Part shown: positions 55,191-64,000 of the stretch, one piece after another
Position numbering within the stretch: position 1 is the stretch's first letter
How the letters are laid out: every line of letters begins with the position of its first letter
The notes under the pieces: model-generated
Databases searched by the model: none
What the model was told of the DNA's origin: nothing
Seen by the model: only the letters and a program-made list of their open reading frames with translations
Position numbers and translations under genes: made by a program
Assembly (NCBI RefSeq): GCF_001667925.1
Contig: NZ_LZJR01000086.1
Coordinates: 1 to 64,000 of the forward strand
Direction: 5' to 3'
DNA: 64,000 nt
Source of the DNA: Mycobacterium sp. E2479
GTDB taxonomy: Bacteria > Actinomycetota > Actinomycetes > Mycobacteriales > Mycobacteriaceae

Positions 55191-56083
55191 CGGCGGATCC
55201 GTCATTGGCGGCTCGCTTCGAGGCGGCCCGACCGCAGCTGGGCGCCATCGCCTACCGCATGCTGGGCTCGCTCGAGGACGCTCAGGATGCGGTGCAGGAG
55301 GCGTGGCTGCGGCTGAGCCGTAGCGCCGAGTCGGACGGGATGAACCGCATCGCCAACCTGGACGCCTGGCTGACCACCGTGGTGGCGCGCATCTGCCTGA
55401 ACGTGTTGCGCGACCGCCGCACTCACGGCGGCGAGGAACTTTCCGGTCACCTGCCGGATCCGATCGTGGAGGCCGTAGGTGAATTCGACCCCGAGCACCG
55501 CGCGATGCTGGCCGACGCGGTGGGGCTGGCGCTGTTCGTTGTGCTGGACACGCTGCCGCCGGCCGAGCGGCTGGCGTTCGTGCTGCACGACGTGTTCACC
55601 GTGCCGTTCGACCAGATCGCGGCCATCGTCGATCGAACGCCGGAAGCGGCCCGCAAGCTGGCCAGCCGGGCCCGACGCCGGATCGAGCAGGCCGACCCGG
55701 CTCCCGACGGCACCTTGGTCGCGCAACGGGAGGTGGTCGACGCCTTCTTCGCGGCGGGGCGCAGCGGCGACTTCGACCGCCTGGTGGCGGTGCTCCATCC
55801 CGACGTGGTGTTGCGTGGTGATTTCGGCGCCGACACGGCCGTCTTCCGCGCCGAGGGGGCATCCTCGGTGGCTCAGCTGGCCCGCAGTTACGCCGGTCCG
55901 GAACGCGAAGTGCGCGCCGCGACGGTGAACGGTGCCGCCGGAGCGGTTATTTTTATCGCCGGCCGTGCGGCGTCCATCATGGGTTTCGTGGTGCGCGGCC
56001 ACAGAATCCGCGCCATCGACGTACTGGCGGATCCGGCGCGCATCGCCAGATTGGACCTGCGCGCATTACACGCCGATCACTGA
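55187..56083 (+). CDS. ECF41-family RNA polymerase sigma factor with SnoaL-like C-terminal domain
   Basis: A 298-residue sigma factor. Sigma region 2 is at about 10-80 ([21 protein letters not shown]) and region 4 at about 110-165 ([44 protein letters not shown]). From about 180 there is a SnoaL/NTF2-like extension that in ECF41 proteins replaces an anti-sigma factor and controls activity. The conserved DGGGK linker motif is not preserved: the matching place reads AEGASS. The ATG at 55187 overlaps the AhpD-like stop. It is convergent with the MTB12-like gene, with 7 nt of overlap. Confidence 0.92.
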   Translation: MTADPSLAARFEAARPQLGAIAYRMLGSLEDAQDAVQEAWLRLSRSAESDGMNRIANLDAWLTTVVARICLNVLRDRRTHGGEELSGHLPDPIVEAVGEFDPEHRAMLADAVGLALFVVLDTLPPAERLAFVLHDVFTVPFDQIAAIVDRTPEAARKLASRARRRIEQADPAPDGTLVAQREVVDAFFAAGRSGDFDRLVAVLHPDVVLRGDFGADTAVFRAEGASSVAQLARSYAGPEREVRAATVNGAAGAVIFIAGRAASIMGFVVRGHRIRAIDVLADPARIARLDLRALHADH

Positions 56084-56601
56084 CCGGCGGCCTCCAGCAA
56101 CTCCATCGCCGACGCCCGCGACAGCACCCAGCCGCCGCCCTGGTTGACGAAAGTGACGTTCTGCGTGACCGGCGACGTCAGTTTGGGGCCGGAGACCGCG
56201 ACGTCGGCGGTCGCCGAACCGTCCGCGGCCGGCTGGACGTTGGTGACACCGAACGACAGCGGCAGGTCGCCGTTCTTGGCCGCCTTCTGCAGCTTCTTGT
56301 CGGCAACGTGCGCGGCCATTCCGCTGATGCCGCCCTGCACGAGGTTGCTCTTGTTGGAGAAGGCGACTTTGGGGTCGGCGAGGGTGGTGAGCACGCCGGT
56401 CAGCTGATCGGAAGTGGGCACACTGGCATTCATAAGCGGCTGCGCCGGCGGCGGATCCTGCAAAAGCGGCGCACCGACGGTGGTAAGCCGCACTCCGGCG
56501 GCAAGCTCACTCGGCGTCGCGGCCGAGGCCACGCCCGCGGCCACCCCCCCGACGATGGCCAGCGCTGCCACCCCGGTGGCAATGGTCTTGACGATTCCCA
56601 T
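56077..56601 (-). CDS. cfp2: Low-molecular-weight secreted antigen MTB12/CFP2
   Basis: A 174-residue exported protein. A signal peptide (about 1-27, ending AGVASA) is followed by the CFP2/MTB12 domain, with VSFANK-like [76 protein letters not shown]. It is the orthologue of Rv2376c, an abundant culture-filtrate protein of unknown function. The ATG at 56601 follows a GGGGGGA Shine-Dalgarno. A second, diverged copy lies upstream. Confidence 0.93.
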   Translation of the reverse strand: MGIVKTIATGVAALAIVGGVAAGVASAATPSELAAGVRLTTVGAPLLQDPPPAQPLMNASVPTSDQLTGVLTTLADPKVAFSNKSNLVQGGISGMAAHVADKKLQKAAKNGDLPLSFGVTNVQPAADGSATADVAVSGPKLTSPVTQNVTFVNQGGGWVLSRASAMELLEAAGQ

Positions 56602-56912
56602 GGTCCCCCCTCCAGACGAGCACGAATCTCGACGCATGACCAGCGATCCGCATCGCCCATTGGTGGCGGCGTGGATGGTGTCAGCGTGCCCTTTGCGTCC
56701 GGTATTTCGCGGCTGGGCACCGATACGTTACGACATTCCGATATGGAAGAAACGTGACCGAACTCCTGCGCCCGCTGTGCGAAGACACGCGCCGATGCCG
56801 CCGGGCCGACCGATCGGTGCGTACCGGGCTTCAACGCCAATCCCCATGCGCCGCCGTGCGGGGCGCATGGGGATTGGTTTGAAGCGTCGGTATTACTCGA
56901 CGCCGAATTGTC
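56602..56912. other. Intergenic region between the two MTB12-like genes
   Basis: This 311-bp gap contains no gene. Its main feature is the large inverted repeat at 56837-56877. The rest presumably holds the promoter of the downstream MTB12 gene; no clear element was assigned. Confidence 0.4.
56837..56877 (-). terminator. Perfect 16-bp inverted repeat after the MTB12-like paralogue
   Basis: Arms CCAATCCCCATGCGCC (56837-56852) and its exact complement (56862-56877) flank a 9-nt loop. On the minus strand it begins 36 nt after the stop of the upstream paralogue, the right place for a strong transcription terminator, without a U-tract. The length and perfection exceed usual terminators, so an mRNA-stabilising or mobile-element origin is possible. 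Confidence 0.6.
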
Positions 56913-57449
56913 TTAGTTGGTCGCCGTCGCCGCCTGCAGCAGCGCAAGCGCCGCGTCGTGTTGCAAGACCCAGTTTCCGTTCTGGTTGACGAACACCAGG
57001 TGCTTGTTGACCGGCCCGGCGAACTTCGGCCCCGTGATGCCCACGTCGGCCTGGGCCATGTTCGGACCCGCCGGCGCGATGTTGGTCACGTTGAACTGCT
57101 CGGGGAAGTTTCCGTTGCGATACGCCTTGCGCAGGTCGTGATCAGCGACCATGCCCTCGTTTTGAGGAATGCCGTTCTCGACGAGGTTGGTCTTGTCCCT
57201 GTAGTTGACCCCAGGGTCGGTTACCTGGGTGCAGAGATTGGCCAGTTGGTCAGCCGTCGGCAACTGCCCCGGCACTCCCGGCGGCGCGGGCGGAGGCGGC
57301 GGCGGGTCCTGCGGCAGTGGCGCGCCGACCGCGGCAAGTTTCACCTGATCGAGGCCGATCGGTGCGGCAATGGAAGCCACGCCGGCGGCGGCGCCGCCAA
57401 TGGCGGTCAAGGCCGCCACGCCCGTGGCAACGGACTTCACGGATTTCAC
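56913..57449 (-). CDS. MTB12/CFP2-like secreted protein, second copy
   Basis: A 178-residue paralogue of the following cfp2 gene. The signal peptide (KSVKSVATGVAALTAIGGAAAGVASI) and domain order are the same, with a Pro-rich spacer (PPPPPPAPPG). Shared pieces include VGAPLPQDP, LPTADQLANL, NLVENG, FNVTNIAP, ITGPKF and LVFVNQNGNWVLQHDAALALLQAA. The GTG at 57449 follows a GGGGGA Shine-Dalgarno at 5 nt. Divergence is large, so the duplication is old. In M. tuberculosis mbtH sits near this place. Confidence 0.88.
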   Translation of the reverse strand: MKSVKSVATGVAALTAIGGAAAGVASIAAPIGLDQVKLAAVGAPLPQDPPPPPPAPPGVPGQLPTADQLANLCTQVTDPGVNYRDKTNLVENGIPQNEGMVADHDLRKAYRNGNFPEQFNVTNIAPAGPNMAQADVGITGPKFAGPVNKHLVFVNQNGNWVLQHDAALALLQAATATN

Positions 57450-57670
57450 AGGTCCCCCTTCGATACACATGAACCGTGGCGGATATCTGCCGATGTCCGC
57501 ACGCGGTCACACGTCTCCAATGGATGAAGATGGTGTAAGTGTGCACCGTGACTTCGGATTTTGTGTCTCAGGTGGGTCACGTTACGACGACGCTACGATC
57601 GCGACATGCGAAAATACGCAGAATATTCTGTGCCCCAAGCAGGTGGCGGCGGTAAATTCGACCGCTGTCG

Positions 57671-58957
57671 TCAAAGCGGTTGACGCTCATCGTGTCTGCG
57701 TCCCACCGAATACCTGGACGGGCTCACGGTGGATCCCAACACCCGGTCGGATAGCAGTCCAAGGCAGCTCAGGTTGGGAAAACCGGGGCCCTGGGTGAGT
57801 CCTGATAAGTTCGGCAGGAACAGCTTTGGTGTCACGTCTGCGACGGCCAGGTCATAACCTATCGACTCCTGCAGCCGCTCTGAGGTCAGCGGCCCACCCA
57901 GACCGAGTTCTAGCAGATCGAGTGCGTCCTGACTGAACAACGTTGCGAACCAAAGCGAGTCAGCGCCCGACCCGTCGATCACGAGATCAAACCCGTGTAC
58001 CGTCTCGAGATTCTCGCCGCCGCGGTTGGTGGACAGCGTCAGCCGGATCTGCCCCTCCTTGCCTACCGCATGCGCGACACGGCCCCGCAGGTGGTGAATG
58101 CGATCGTCGGCCAGCAGCGCTTCCTGCACACTGGACGAAAACACCCCACGGTCGGTGCGGGCCAACGCATCGCGGCGTTCGTCAAGGGTGAGGGCCGGCC
58201 AGTTGGTGGGATCGGAGAACAGCGAGTTCTCGAAAAACCCCTCCCCGCGGGTGAACAACGTGGCCTGTGGTGAAATCACGGTGATGCTCGATACGCGGTG
58301 GCGGAACAGTTCATAGAGCATCGCCGCGGCCGTCTCACCCCCGCCGATCACCGCCACCCGCTCCGCATTGATCCGGTCGTGATTGGCGGCGCGATCCCAG
58401 AATTGGGCAATCGACAGCATGCGCGGATTGCCCGGAAGCAAAGACCTTTCGGCCTGGCCGGGGCCGGTGATCATCAACGCATCGGCGTGCACCGTGGTCT
58501 CGTGGGTGTGCAGCGCCCAGCGGTCCCCGGTGATCGCCAATCGCTCGACGTCTCCGTGCACCACGTTCATTCCCACATGGTCGGCGACCCAACTCAAGTA
58601 TTGGCTCCACCGGCGATGCGTCGGCGCCGGTCTGCCGCGGTCGATCCACTCGGCGAACGACGCGGTTGCGATGAGATATGACTGCCAGCTATAGCGGGTC
58701 ATCCGCTCGTCGAGTTCGGCATTGCGGCGCGGCACCAGCGCGGAACGGTAGGGAAACCCGACGTCCTTTTCGGGGCTGGTGCCCAAGCGGTGCGCGCCAT
58801 CGGTCCAGCCGCCGCTGGCCTGCCAGTTCGCCGCGACGCCGATCCGCTCCACGGCGACCACGTCGGGGACCTCGACGCTCATTTCGCGCAGCGTGAAGGC
58901 TTTGGCAGCCACCGCCACCGCTTTGGCGCCGGCACCTAGGACCGCCAATGTGCTCAT
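57671..58957 (-). CDS. mbtG: L-lysine N6-monooxygenase MbtG
   Basis: A 428-residue FAD/NADPH-dependent hydroxylase that converts the lysine side chains of mycobactin to hydroxamates for iron binding. The FAD-binding motif is [20 protein letters not shown] (about 1-20), the NADPH motif is [14 protein letters not shown] (about 195), and [12 protein letters not shown] lies near 330. The ATG at 58957 overlaps the mbtF stop (ATGA). It is the last mbt gene in the transcript here. Confidence 0.95.
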   Translation of the reverse strand: MSTLAVLGAGAKAVAVAAKAFTLREMSVEVPDVVAVERIGVAANWQASGGWTDGAHRLGTSPEKDVGFPYRSALVPRRNAELDERMTRYSWQSYLIATASFAEWIDRGRPAPTHRRWSQYLSWVADHVGMNVVHGDVERLAITGDRWALHTHETTVHADALMITGPGQAERSLLPGNPRMLSIAQFWDRAANHDRINAERVAVIGGGETAAAMLYELFRHRVSSITVISPQATLFTRGEGFFENSLFSDPTNWPALTLDERRDALARTDRGVFSSSVQEALLADDRIHHLRGRVAHAVGKEGQIRLTLSTNRGGENLETVHGFDLVIDGSGADSLWFATLFSQDALDLLELGLGGPLTSERLQESIGYDLAVADVTPKLFLPNLSGLTQGPGFPNLSCLGLLSDRVLGSTVSPSRYSVGRRHDERQPL

Positions 58958-61900
58958 CTCACCATCTCCCGCAGTGAATCGATCCAAATCTCCTGTAGTA
59001 CAGCGATATCCGCGTCATCGAGGATGTCGGGCAGGGCGCGCCACTGCGCTGCCAGTACCCGCTCCCCGCCATAGGTCAGCACCACCGCCGCGATGGCGAG
59101 CTCATGGCGCACGGCCAGCTCTGGCTCCGGCACCGGCGACGTCCCCGCGAGTAACTCGCGCTCGAGCCGCAGTCCCGTGCCGCCGTCGGTGTGGGCGGCA
59201 CCGAGATAATTCAGCAGCAGTTGCGGTGGTGAAAAACCGGCCAGGCGCTCGGCCGTGTCGTCGCGTAGGTAGCGCAGCAACCCGTAGTCGAGCCCGTCGC
59301 CGGGGATCCCCGATAACCTCTGCCCCACCTCGTGCGGATCGGTCGAGTGCAGGCGTACCGGGTAGATGGAGCTGAGCAACCCGACCGTGTCGCTGGTGTC
59401 GATGGTGTGTGCACCCGGGCCGTCCACCAAATTGTCGGCGCGGCCATGTGTTTCGAGTGCGAGCAACGGCGGCGCGGTGCGTTGACCGCGCCGCTCGCGC
59501 CAGCGTGTCACCGTCGCAGCGGTGGCGGCCACCAAGAGCATGGGCAACGACAGGCCCGATCCCAATAGCCGTCGCGTGACTTCGGCGTCGGTGGCCACGT
59601 TACGAACGATCAGGTTGCGGGCCCGGTCGCGGCTTGGATCGATCCGGCGGGCACCGAGGTCGGGATCGTCGCCGTCCAGTTGGGATGCCCAGAAGTCCAC
59701 CGTGTCCAATCGGTGTGCCCGAGCGGTGAGCGCGTCTGCCCAGCGCCGATAGCTGGTGGGTTCCCGAATGGGTGCCGGTGAGCAGCCGTCGGCCGAGGCC
59801 GCTATGGCGGCACCGAGTTCGCCGAGGACGACCCGCCACGACGCCGGGTCCAGCGCGACGACGTGCGCGGCCACCAGCAGAACGCTCTCTCCCGCCGGCG
59901 GGCGTAACCACACCACCGACAGCAGCGTTCCGTGTTCGGGGTCCAGTCGGTCGACCGCCTGAGCGACCTGGGCGGGCACCGCGGCAACCAGATCGCCAAC
60001 CACCTCAACCTCTTTGACGATGCCGGCGATATCGAAGGCCGGTACCGGCTCCAACGTCATGGTGGAACGGTTTACCCGGGTGCGCAGCACTTCGTGGCCC
60101 TCGATGATGCCGGCCAAGGCCGCATCCAACTGTTCGCGGCGCACTGTCTCGGGCAAGCGGATGGCTTCGGTTTGGGCGAGCCTGCGCGGGTCGCCGAATT
60201 CGTAGAGCCACCGGCCGTTGGGCAGCAACGGCATTGGCCCTGTTCCGGTGTCCACCTGCTGGGCGGCGGCCGTGGTCTCCGAGTCGATCGCTTCGGCCAA
60301 TTCGCGAACATTGCTGCACTCGAGGATAAGCCTGGCGCGCAGCGCTATTCCACGTGCTCGAGCCGCTTGTACCACCGACAGCGCCATGATGCTGTCTAAG
60401 CCAAGTTGCAGGAAGTCCGCCGTGACGTCGACGCGCGGTTGCCCGAGCAACTCGACGAGCAGTTCGGCCAGCGCGGATTCGGTGGCGGTCTCGGGCATCG
60501 CCGCGCCGACCTCGGACCCCTCCTGATCGAGAGCGGCCAAAGCCGCTTCATCCAGCTTTCCGTTGGCGGTCAAGGGAATGTCGTCGACCAGGACGATTCG
60601 CTGTGGAACCATGTAGCGCGGCAACCGCCTACTGAGCATGCTCCGCAGCTCGGCCGTCGCGGGCCGGCCGGTGGCCGTGTCGGCGGCCACGTACGCGGTG
60701 AGCCGCGTGGCGCCCCGGTGCTGCTGTGCCAGCACTGCAGCGTGCCGCACGGCCGGGTGCGATTCGAGGGCGGCGGCGATTTCGGCGGGTTCGACGCGGT
60801 GGCCGCGGATCTTCACCTGGGCATCGGCGCGTCCGACGTATTGCATTGAGCCATTGGGCAATCGGCGCACCAGATCTCCGGTGCGATACATCCGTTCTGC
60901 CGGTACAAACGGGTCGGCGACAAAGCGGGCCGCGGTCTCTGGAGCGCGGCCCAGATAGCCGCGGGCCAGCTGGGCACCGGCCAGATAAAGCTCGCCGGTC
61001 GCTCCGCAGGGCGCCGGGCGCAGCGCGGAATCCAGCACGTAGCCACGGGTGTGCCGGGTCGGCCGCCCGATGGCCGGCTCGTCGTGCTCGGCTATGACGG
61101 CGACCACCGCCTCGACCGTGGTCTCGGTGGGTCCGTAGCAGTTGTATGCCGTCATCGACGTGGCGCCGCACATGTTCCGGATCCGGTCCCAGGCCGAACT
61201 GCCGACGGCCTCGCCGCCCAATGCCAGCACGCTCAGGGACGCCTCGATCAGCAAACCAAAAGCCTGCAGTTGCGCAAACATCGAAGGCGTGGTGTCGATC
61301 ATGTCGACACCGTGCGCAGCGATCAACGCGACAAGCGCCTCGGCATCGGTCTGGGTCTGCTCGTCGACGACATGCAGGCCGTGCCCGTCGAGCAAGCCGA
61401 CCAGCGGCTGCCACGCGGCGTCGAACGCGAACGACCATGCGTGGGCGATGCGCACCGGCCGGCCCAGCTTGTGTGCCGCGGGCCGCAACACGAGGTCCAG
61501 ATGATCGTCGGCGTAGGCGCCCAGCGCACCGTGAGTTCCGATGACGCCCTTGGGTTCTCCGGTCGTTCCCGACGTGAACACGACGTACGCGGCCTGGGCG
61601 AGTGGAACTTCTACCGGGTTGAAGTCGTCGCCGTGCGGTTCGCCGGCCTCCAGCAGCTCGTCTGTCAGCTTGTCGTCCAACACGATCAGCACGCCCGATT
61701 GACGCAGGATCGAGTTCACCCGTTCGGAGGGCATTCCCGGCTCCATCGGGACGCACATGCCGCCGGCTTTGAGCACGGCGAGTATCGCAATGACGTAACG
61801 CGGCCCCCGGTAAAGCCGGATTCCCACCGGCGTTTCGGCTTTGACTCCATTTCGGGCGAGTCGTGCCGCCAGCCGGGTGCTGAGAAGATCCAGTTCGCGA

Positions 61901-63393
61901 TAGCTCAGCGTGCCGCCCACCCAGCTGATCGCAACGTGGTCCGGTGTCCTCGCCACGACGTCAGCGAACCGGGCGTGGATACTCAACGGCGATATCGGCT
62001 TTGGCGTGCCTGCGGAGTTCGGCGGGTCCGCCTCATCGTCCAGCAGGACACTGACGTCACGCAGCGGACACTCCCAGCCCCGCAGCAACCTTGCGGCGGT
62101 GGTGAGCAACCGCTGCCCGAAGGTGGCGGCCGGAACGGCGCCCAGCGCCCCGTCGATCGCTTCGATCAGCACCACCAGCTCGCCGCCTTGCAGATGGGCG
62201 GCGATGGCAATGGGGAAATGTGACAGGGTTTGCAGGGCGGACGGGCGGAACGTCACACCGCCCGCGGACAATTGGCCACCTGCGGTCAGCCGGTCCATCG
62301 GAAAATTCTCGTAGACCAGCAGGGTGTCGAACATTTCGCCGACCCCGCCGAGGGTCCGAAGTTGGGCATGCCCGAGATGGCTGTGCTCGCGCAGCAGCGC
62401 GGCGGTGCGCTGCACCGCGCGGCACTGCTCGCCGACCATCGCGGCCGGATCGAGACGCACGCGCAACGGCACGGTGTTGATGAACAGACCCACCATGGTC
62501 TCGACGCCGGTCAATTCGGGCGGCCGACCGGAAACCGTAACCCCGAAAACCACATCGTACGTGTCGGTCAGCCGTGACAACACCAGCGCCCAGGCCATTT
62601 GCAGCACGGTGTTGATGGTGACGCCGCAGGATCGGCTCTCGTCGAAAAGTCGCGCGGTGGTCTCGGCCGGCACCCGCAGCTCGGTCGTGCGCGGCAGCGC
62701 CGTCTGTCGGTCCTCGGTCTGCTCGATGGATCCCAGCGAGGCGGCCAGCAGGGTGGGTCCTGGCATACCCGCCAGGTGTTCGCGCCAGACCCGGTGGCTG
62801 GCTTCCGGATCGCGGCTCGCCAGCCAGCCGATGTAATCGCGGTACGGCCGCGGGGGCGCGGGCAGCGCCGACGCATCGCCGCCGGCCTGGTACAGGATCA
62901 TCATCTCGTTGACGAAGACCGGCAACGACCAACCGTCGATCACGATGTGATGGGCGGTCAGCACCAAACGCCATTGCGCGCCAGGCAATTCAATCAGTAA
63001 GAAGCGGAGCGCCGGCCCGCGTTCCAGATTGAACGGTCGCCGACGTTCGCCACTTTCCAGCGCCGGCACGTCGTCGGGTGTGGCGGCGATCAAGCGCCAA
63101 GGCAGCTCGACGCGGGACGGCACGATCTGCACCGGTCGCGGGATTCCCCGGCTGAAGAAGCTGGCCCGCAGATTCGGGTGCCGCACCAACATCTGCTCCG
63201 CGCAGCCGCGTAGCAGCGAGACGTCGAGTCCGCCGAAGATGTCCGCCGCTATTCCGATCACGTAGGGGTCGTCAGCCGCTTGCCCGTCGGCGAATTCGGC
63301 GAGCGTGGTCAGCGAATACAAGCCCTCCTGCAGCGGGCTCAGCGCCATCACGTCGTCGATGTCGGGCGCGACATCGGTTCTGGCGGCCGTCAT
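58954..63393 (-). CDS. mbtF: Mycobactin non-ribosomal peptide synthetase MbtF
   Basis: A 1479-residue NRPS that adds the terminal lysine-derived unit of mycobactin. Order: condensation domain (about 10-430, active site HHIVIDG near 146), adenylation domain (about 470-950, with [11 protein letters not shown] near 604, [30 protein letters not shown]), peptidyl carrier domain ([12 protein letters not shown], phosphopantetheine Ser near 996) and a terminal condensation/epimerisation-like domain (about 1050-1479). In the last domain the HHxxxDG motif reads HVVALDP (about 1175), so the second His and the Gly are missing. The ATG overlaps the mbtE stop. Expression is normally iron-regulated through IdeR at the start of the mbt operon, outside this window. 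Confidence 0.95.
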   Translation of the reverse strand: MTAARTDVAPDIDDVMALSPLQEGLYSLTTLAEFADGQAADDPYVIGIAADIFGGLDVSLLRGCAEQMLVRHPNLRASFFSRGIPRPVQIVPSRVELPWRLIAATPDDVPALESGERRRPFNLERGPALRFLLIELPGAQWRLVLTAHHIVIDGWSLPVFVNEMMILYQAGGDASALPAPPRPYRDYIGWLASRDPEASHRVWREHLAGMPGPTLLAASLGSIEQTEDRQTALPRTTELRVPAETTARLFDESRSCGVTINTVLQMAWALVLSRLTDTYDVVFGVTVSGRPPELTGVETMVGLFINTVPLRVRLDPAAMVGEQCRAVQRTAALLREHSHLGHAQLRTLGGVGEMFDTLLVYENFPMDRLTAGGQLSAGGVTFRPSALQTLSHFPIAIAAHLQGGELVVLIEAIDGALGAVPAATFGQRLLTTAARLLRGWECPLRDVSVLLDDEADPPNSAGTPKPISPLSIHARFADVVARTPDHVAISWVGGTLSYRELDLLSTRLAARLARNGVKAETPVGIRLYRGPRYVIAILAVLKAGGMCVPMEPGMPSERVNSILRQSGVLIVLDDKLTDELLEAGEPHGDDFNPVEVPLAQAAYVVFTSGTTGEPKGVIGTHGALGAYADDHLDLVLRPAAHKLGRPVRIAHAWSFAFDAAWQPLVGLLDGHGLHVVDEQTQTDAEALVALIAAHGVDMIDTTPSMFAQLQAFGLLIEASLSVLALGGEAVGSSAWDRIRNMCGATSMTAYNCYGPTETTVEAVVAVIAEHDEPAIGRPTRHTRGYVLDSALRPAPCGATGELYLAGAQLARGYLGRAPETAARFVADPFVPAERMYRTGDLVRRLPNGSMQYVGRADAQVKIRGHRVEPAEIAAALESHPAVRHAAVLAQQHRGATRLTAYVAADTATGRPATAELRSMLSRRLPRYMVPQRIVLVDDIPLTANGKLDEAALAALDQEGSEVGAAMPETATESALAELLVELLGQPRVDVTADFLQLGLDSIMALSVVQAARARGIALRARLILECSNVRELAEAIDSETTAAAQQVDTGTGPMPLLPNGRWLYEFGDPRRLAQTEAIRLPETVRREQLDAALAGIIEGHEVLRTRVNRSTMTLEPVPAFDIAGIVKEVEVVGDLVAAVPAQVAQAVDRLDPEHGTLLSVVWLRPPAGESVLLVAAHVVALDPASWRVVLGELGAAIAASADGCSPAPIREPTSYRRWADALTARAHRLDTVDFWASQLDGDDPDLGARRIDPSRDRARNLIVRNVATDAEVTRRLLGSGLSLPMLLVAATAATVTRWRERRGQRTAPPLLALETHGRADNLVDGPGAHTIDTSDTVGLLSSIYPVRLHSTDPHEVGQRLSGIPGDGLDYGLLRYLRDDTAERLAGFSPPQLLLNYLGAAHTDGGTGLRLERELLAGTSPVPEPELAVRHELAIAAVVLTYGGERVLAAQWRALPDILDDADIAVLQEIWIDSLREMVR

Positions 63394-64000
63394 GTCGCAC
63401 CTTCGCGCGACGACGAGAAAAGTTGCGTCACGGCAGCCAAATCCGATGGCGATAGTCCGGAGGTACTCATCGGCTCGAAACGGATGTCGGTCGCCGTCTC
63501 GTCCCGTGCGATGTCGGCCCCGTCGTCGCTCGGGGCGTCCAGCGCGGCGGCCAACTGCTGCACCGTCGGGTTCTCGAAGATCATGCGCGGACTCACGGCC
63601 AGGCCCGCCGCCCGCGCCCGCGCGGCGAGCTGGACGGACAGGATGCTGTCGCCGCCGAGGGCGAAGAAATCGTCGAAGCGCCCGATTTCCGGGGTCGACA
63701 ACAGTTCCACGAATACCTTGGCCAGCGCCCGTTCGGTGTCGGTGCGCGCGGGTTCGGCCTGGCCGCCGGTGCTGACCGCCGGCCGCGGCAGTCCGGGTCG
63801 GTTCAGCTTGCCCGATTCGGTTTTGGGGAGGACGTCGAGCACGGTCAGCGACGACGGCAGCATGTAACCCGGCAGGACCGTGGCGATCGCAGCACGCACC
63901 TCCCCTGCAAATGTCGCCTTCTCCGCGTCGTCGGTGATCGACCGTTGGGGCACAATATATCCGGCCAACGACGTGCCGCCGTGCACCTCCCAGGTGCGCG
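63390..64000 (-). CDS. mbtE: Mycobactin non-ribosomal peptide synthetase MbtE, C-terminal part
   Basis: This is the last approximately 203 codons of an NRPS that runs off the window edge. It contains the end of an adenylation domain ([29 protein letters not shown], core motif A10) and a carrier domain with the phosphopantetheine site [14 protein letters not shown]. The remaining tail (about 60 residues) links to MbtF. The frame is open to position 64000 without a start. Its stop overlaps the mbtF ATG by 4 nt. Confidence 0.93.
   Translation of the reverse strand, partial: RTWEVHGGTSLAGYIVPQRSITDDAEKATFAGEVRAAIATVLPGYMLPSSLTVLDVLPKTESGKLNRPGLPRPAVSTGGQAEPARTDTERALAKVFVELLSTPEIGRFDDFFALGGDSILSVQLAARARAAGLAVSPRMIFENPTVQQLAAALDAPSDDGADIARDETATDIRFEPMSTSGLSPSDLAAVTQLFSSSREGAT

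Noticed and set aside
57450..58960. IdeR iron box near mbtG
   Set aside because: No TTAGGTTAGGCTAACCTAA-like palindrome was seen; the operon promoter is expected outside the window.
60629..61756. A 375-codon minus-strand frame inside mbtF
   Set aside because: High-GC shadow of the NRPS adenylation domain, with Arg/Gly-rich composition and no motif.

Overview
The window is high-GC actinobacterial DNA and almost certainly a Mycobacterium chromosome, probably a slow grower. It carries mycobactin synthesis genes (mbtE-F-G), a complete mce operon, a PPE gene, decaprenyl diphosphate synthase, MTB12-type antigens, many ATGA-coupled starts and several leaderless promoters. From memory, gene order over much of the window follows M. 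tuberculosis H37Rv from about Rv2330c to Rv2380c: lppP, cysK1-cysE, tRNA-Asn, Rv2342, dnaG, dgt, Rv2345, Rv2348c, PPE, glyS, smtB-furB, Rv2360c, uppS, recO, amiA2, era, Rv2366c, ybeY, phoH1, rsmE, dnaJ2, hrcA, Rv2375, Rv2376c, mbtG-F-E. Species cannot be fixed from the sequence alone.

Region 1 (1-11.8 kb) is accessory-like. It holds an ABC transporter with a decayed ATPase, flanked by a 67-bp direct repeat; an acyl-CoA oxidase/dehydrogenase-type flavoenzyme; lipoprotein LppP; a 1417-residue single-chain nitrate reductase (molybdopterin domain fused to a diflavin reductase, NasN type) followed by a small relic of the same reductase tail; and a persulfide/rhodanese pair.

Region 2 (11.8-22.7 kb, minus strand) is one mce operon: yrbEA, yrbEB, mceA-F, two mce-associated membrane proteins and a CAP-domain secreted protein. 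Nearly every junction is a 4-nt ATGA overlap.

Region 3 (23.3-30.3 kb) is sulfur-related: a leaderless Stf0 sulfotransferase, then cysK-cysE preceded by a leaderless upstream ORF ending in nine consecutive cysteine codons (a cysteine-responsive attenuator), then three overlapping luciferase-like flavin monooxygenases and tRNA-Asn.

Region 4 (30.4-54.5 kb) is mostly conserved core: DNA replication (dnaG), dNTP hydrolysis (dgt), translation (glyS), zinc regulation (smtB-zur), cell-wall lipid carrier synthesis (uppS), DNA repair (recO), ribosome maturation (era, ybeY, rsmE), phoH and heat shock (dnaJ, hrcA). It is interrupted by an Rv2348c-like gene and a lone PPE-SVP gene, an arginine-decarboxylase relic, and an extra exported-protein gene apparently inserted between ybeY and the CBS-domain transporter gene, bounded by a 23-bp direct repeat.

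Region 5 (54.5-64 kb) has an ECF41-type sigma factor coupled to its AhpD-like partner, two tandem MTB12/CFP2-like secreted proteins separated by a perfect 16-bp inverted repeat, and the mbtG, mbtF and partial mbtE genes of mycobactin synthesis. mbtH is not found after mbtG. No CRISPR array, prophage or intact insertion sequence was seen.
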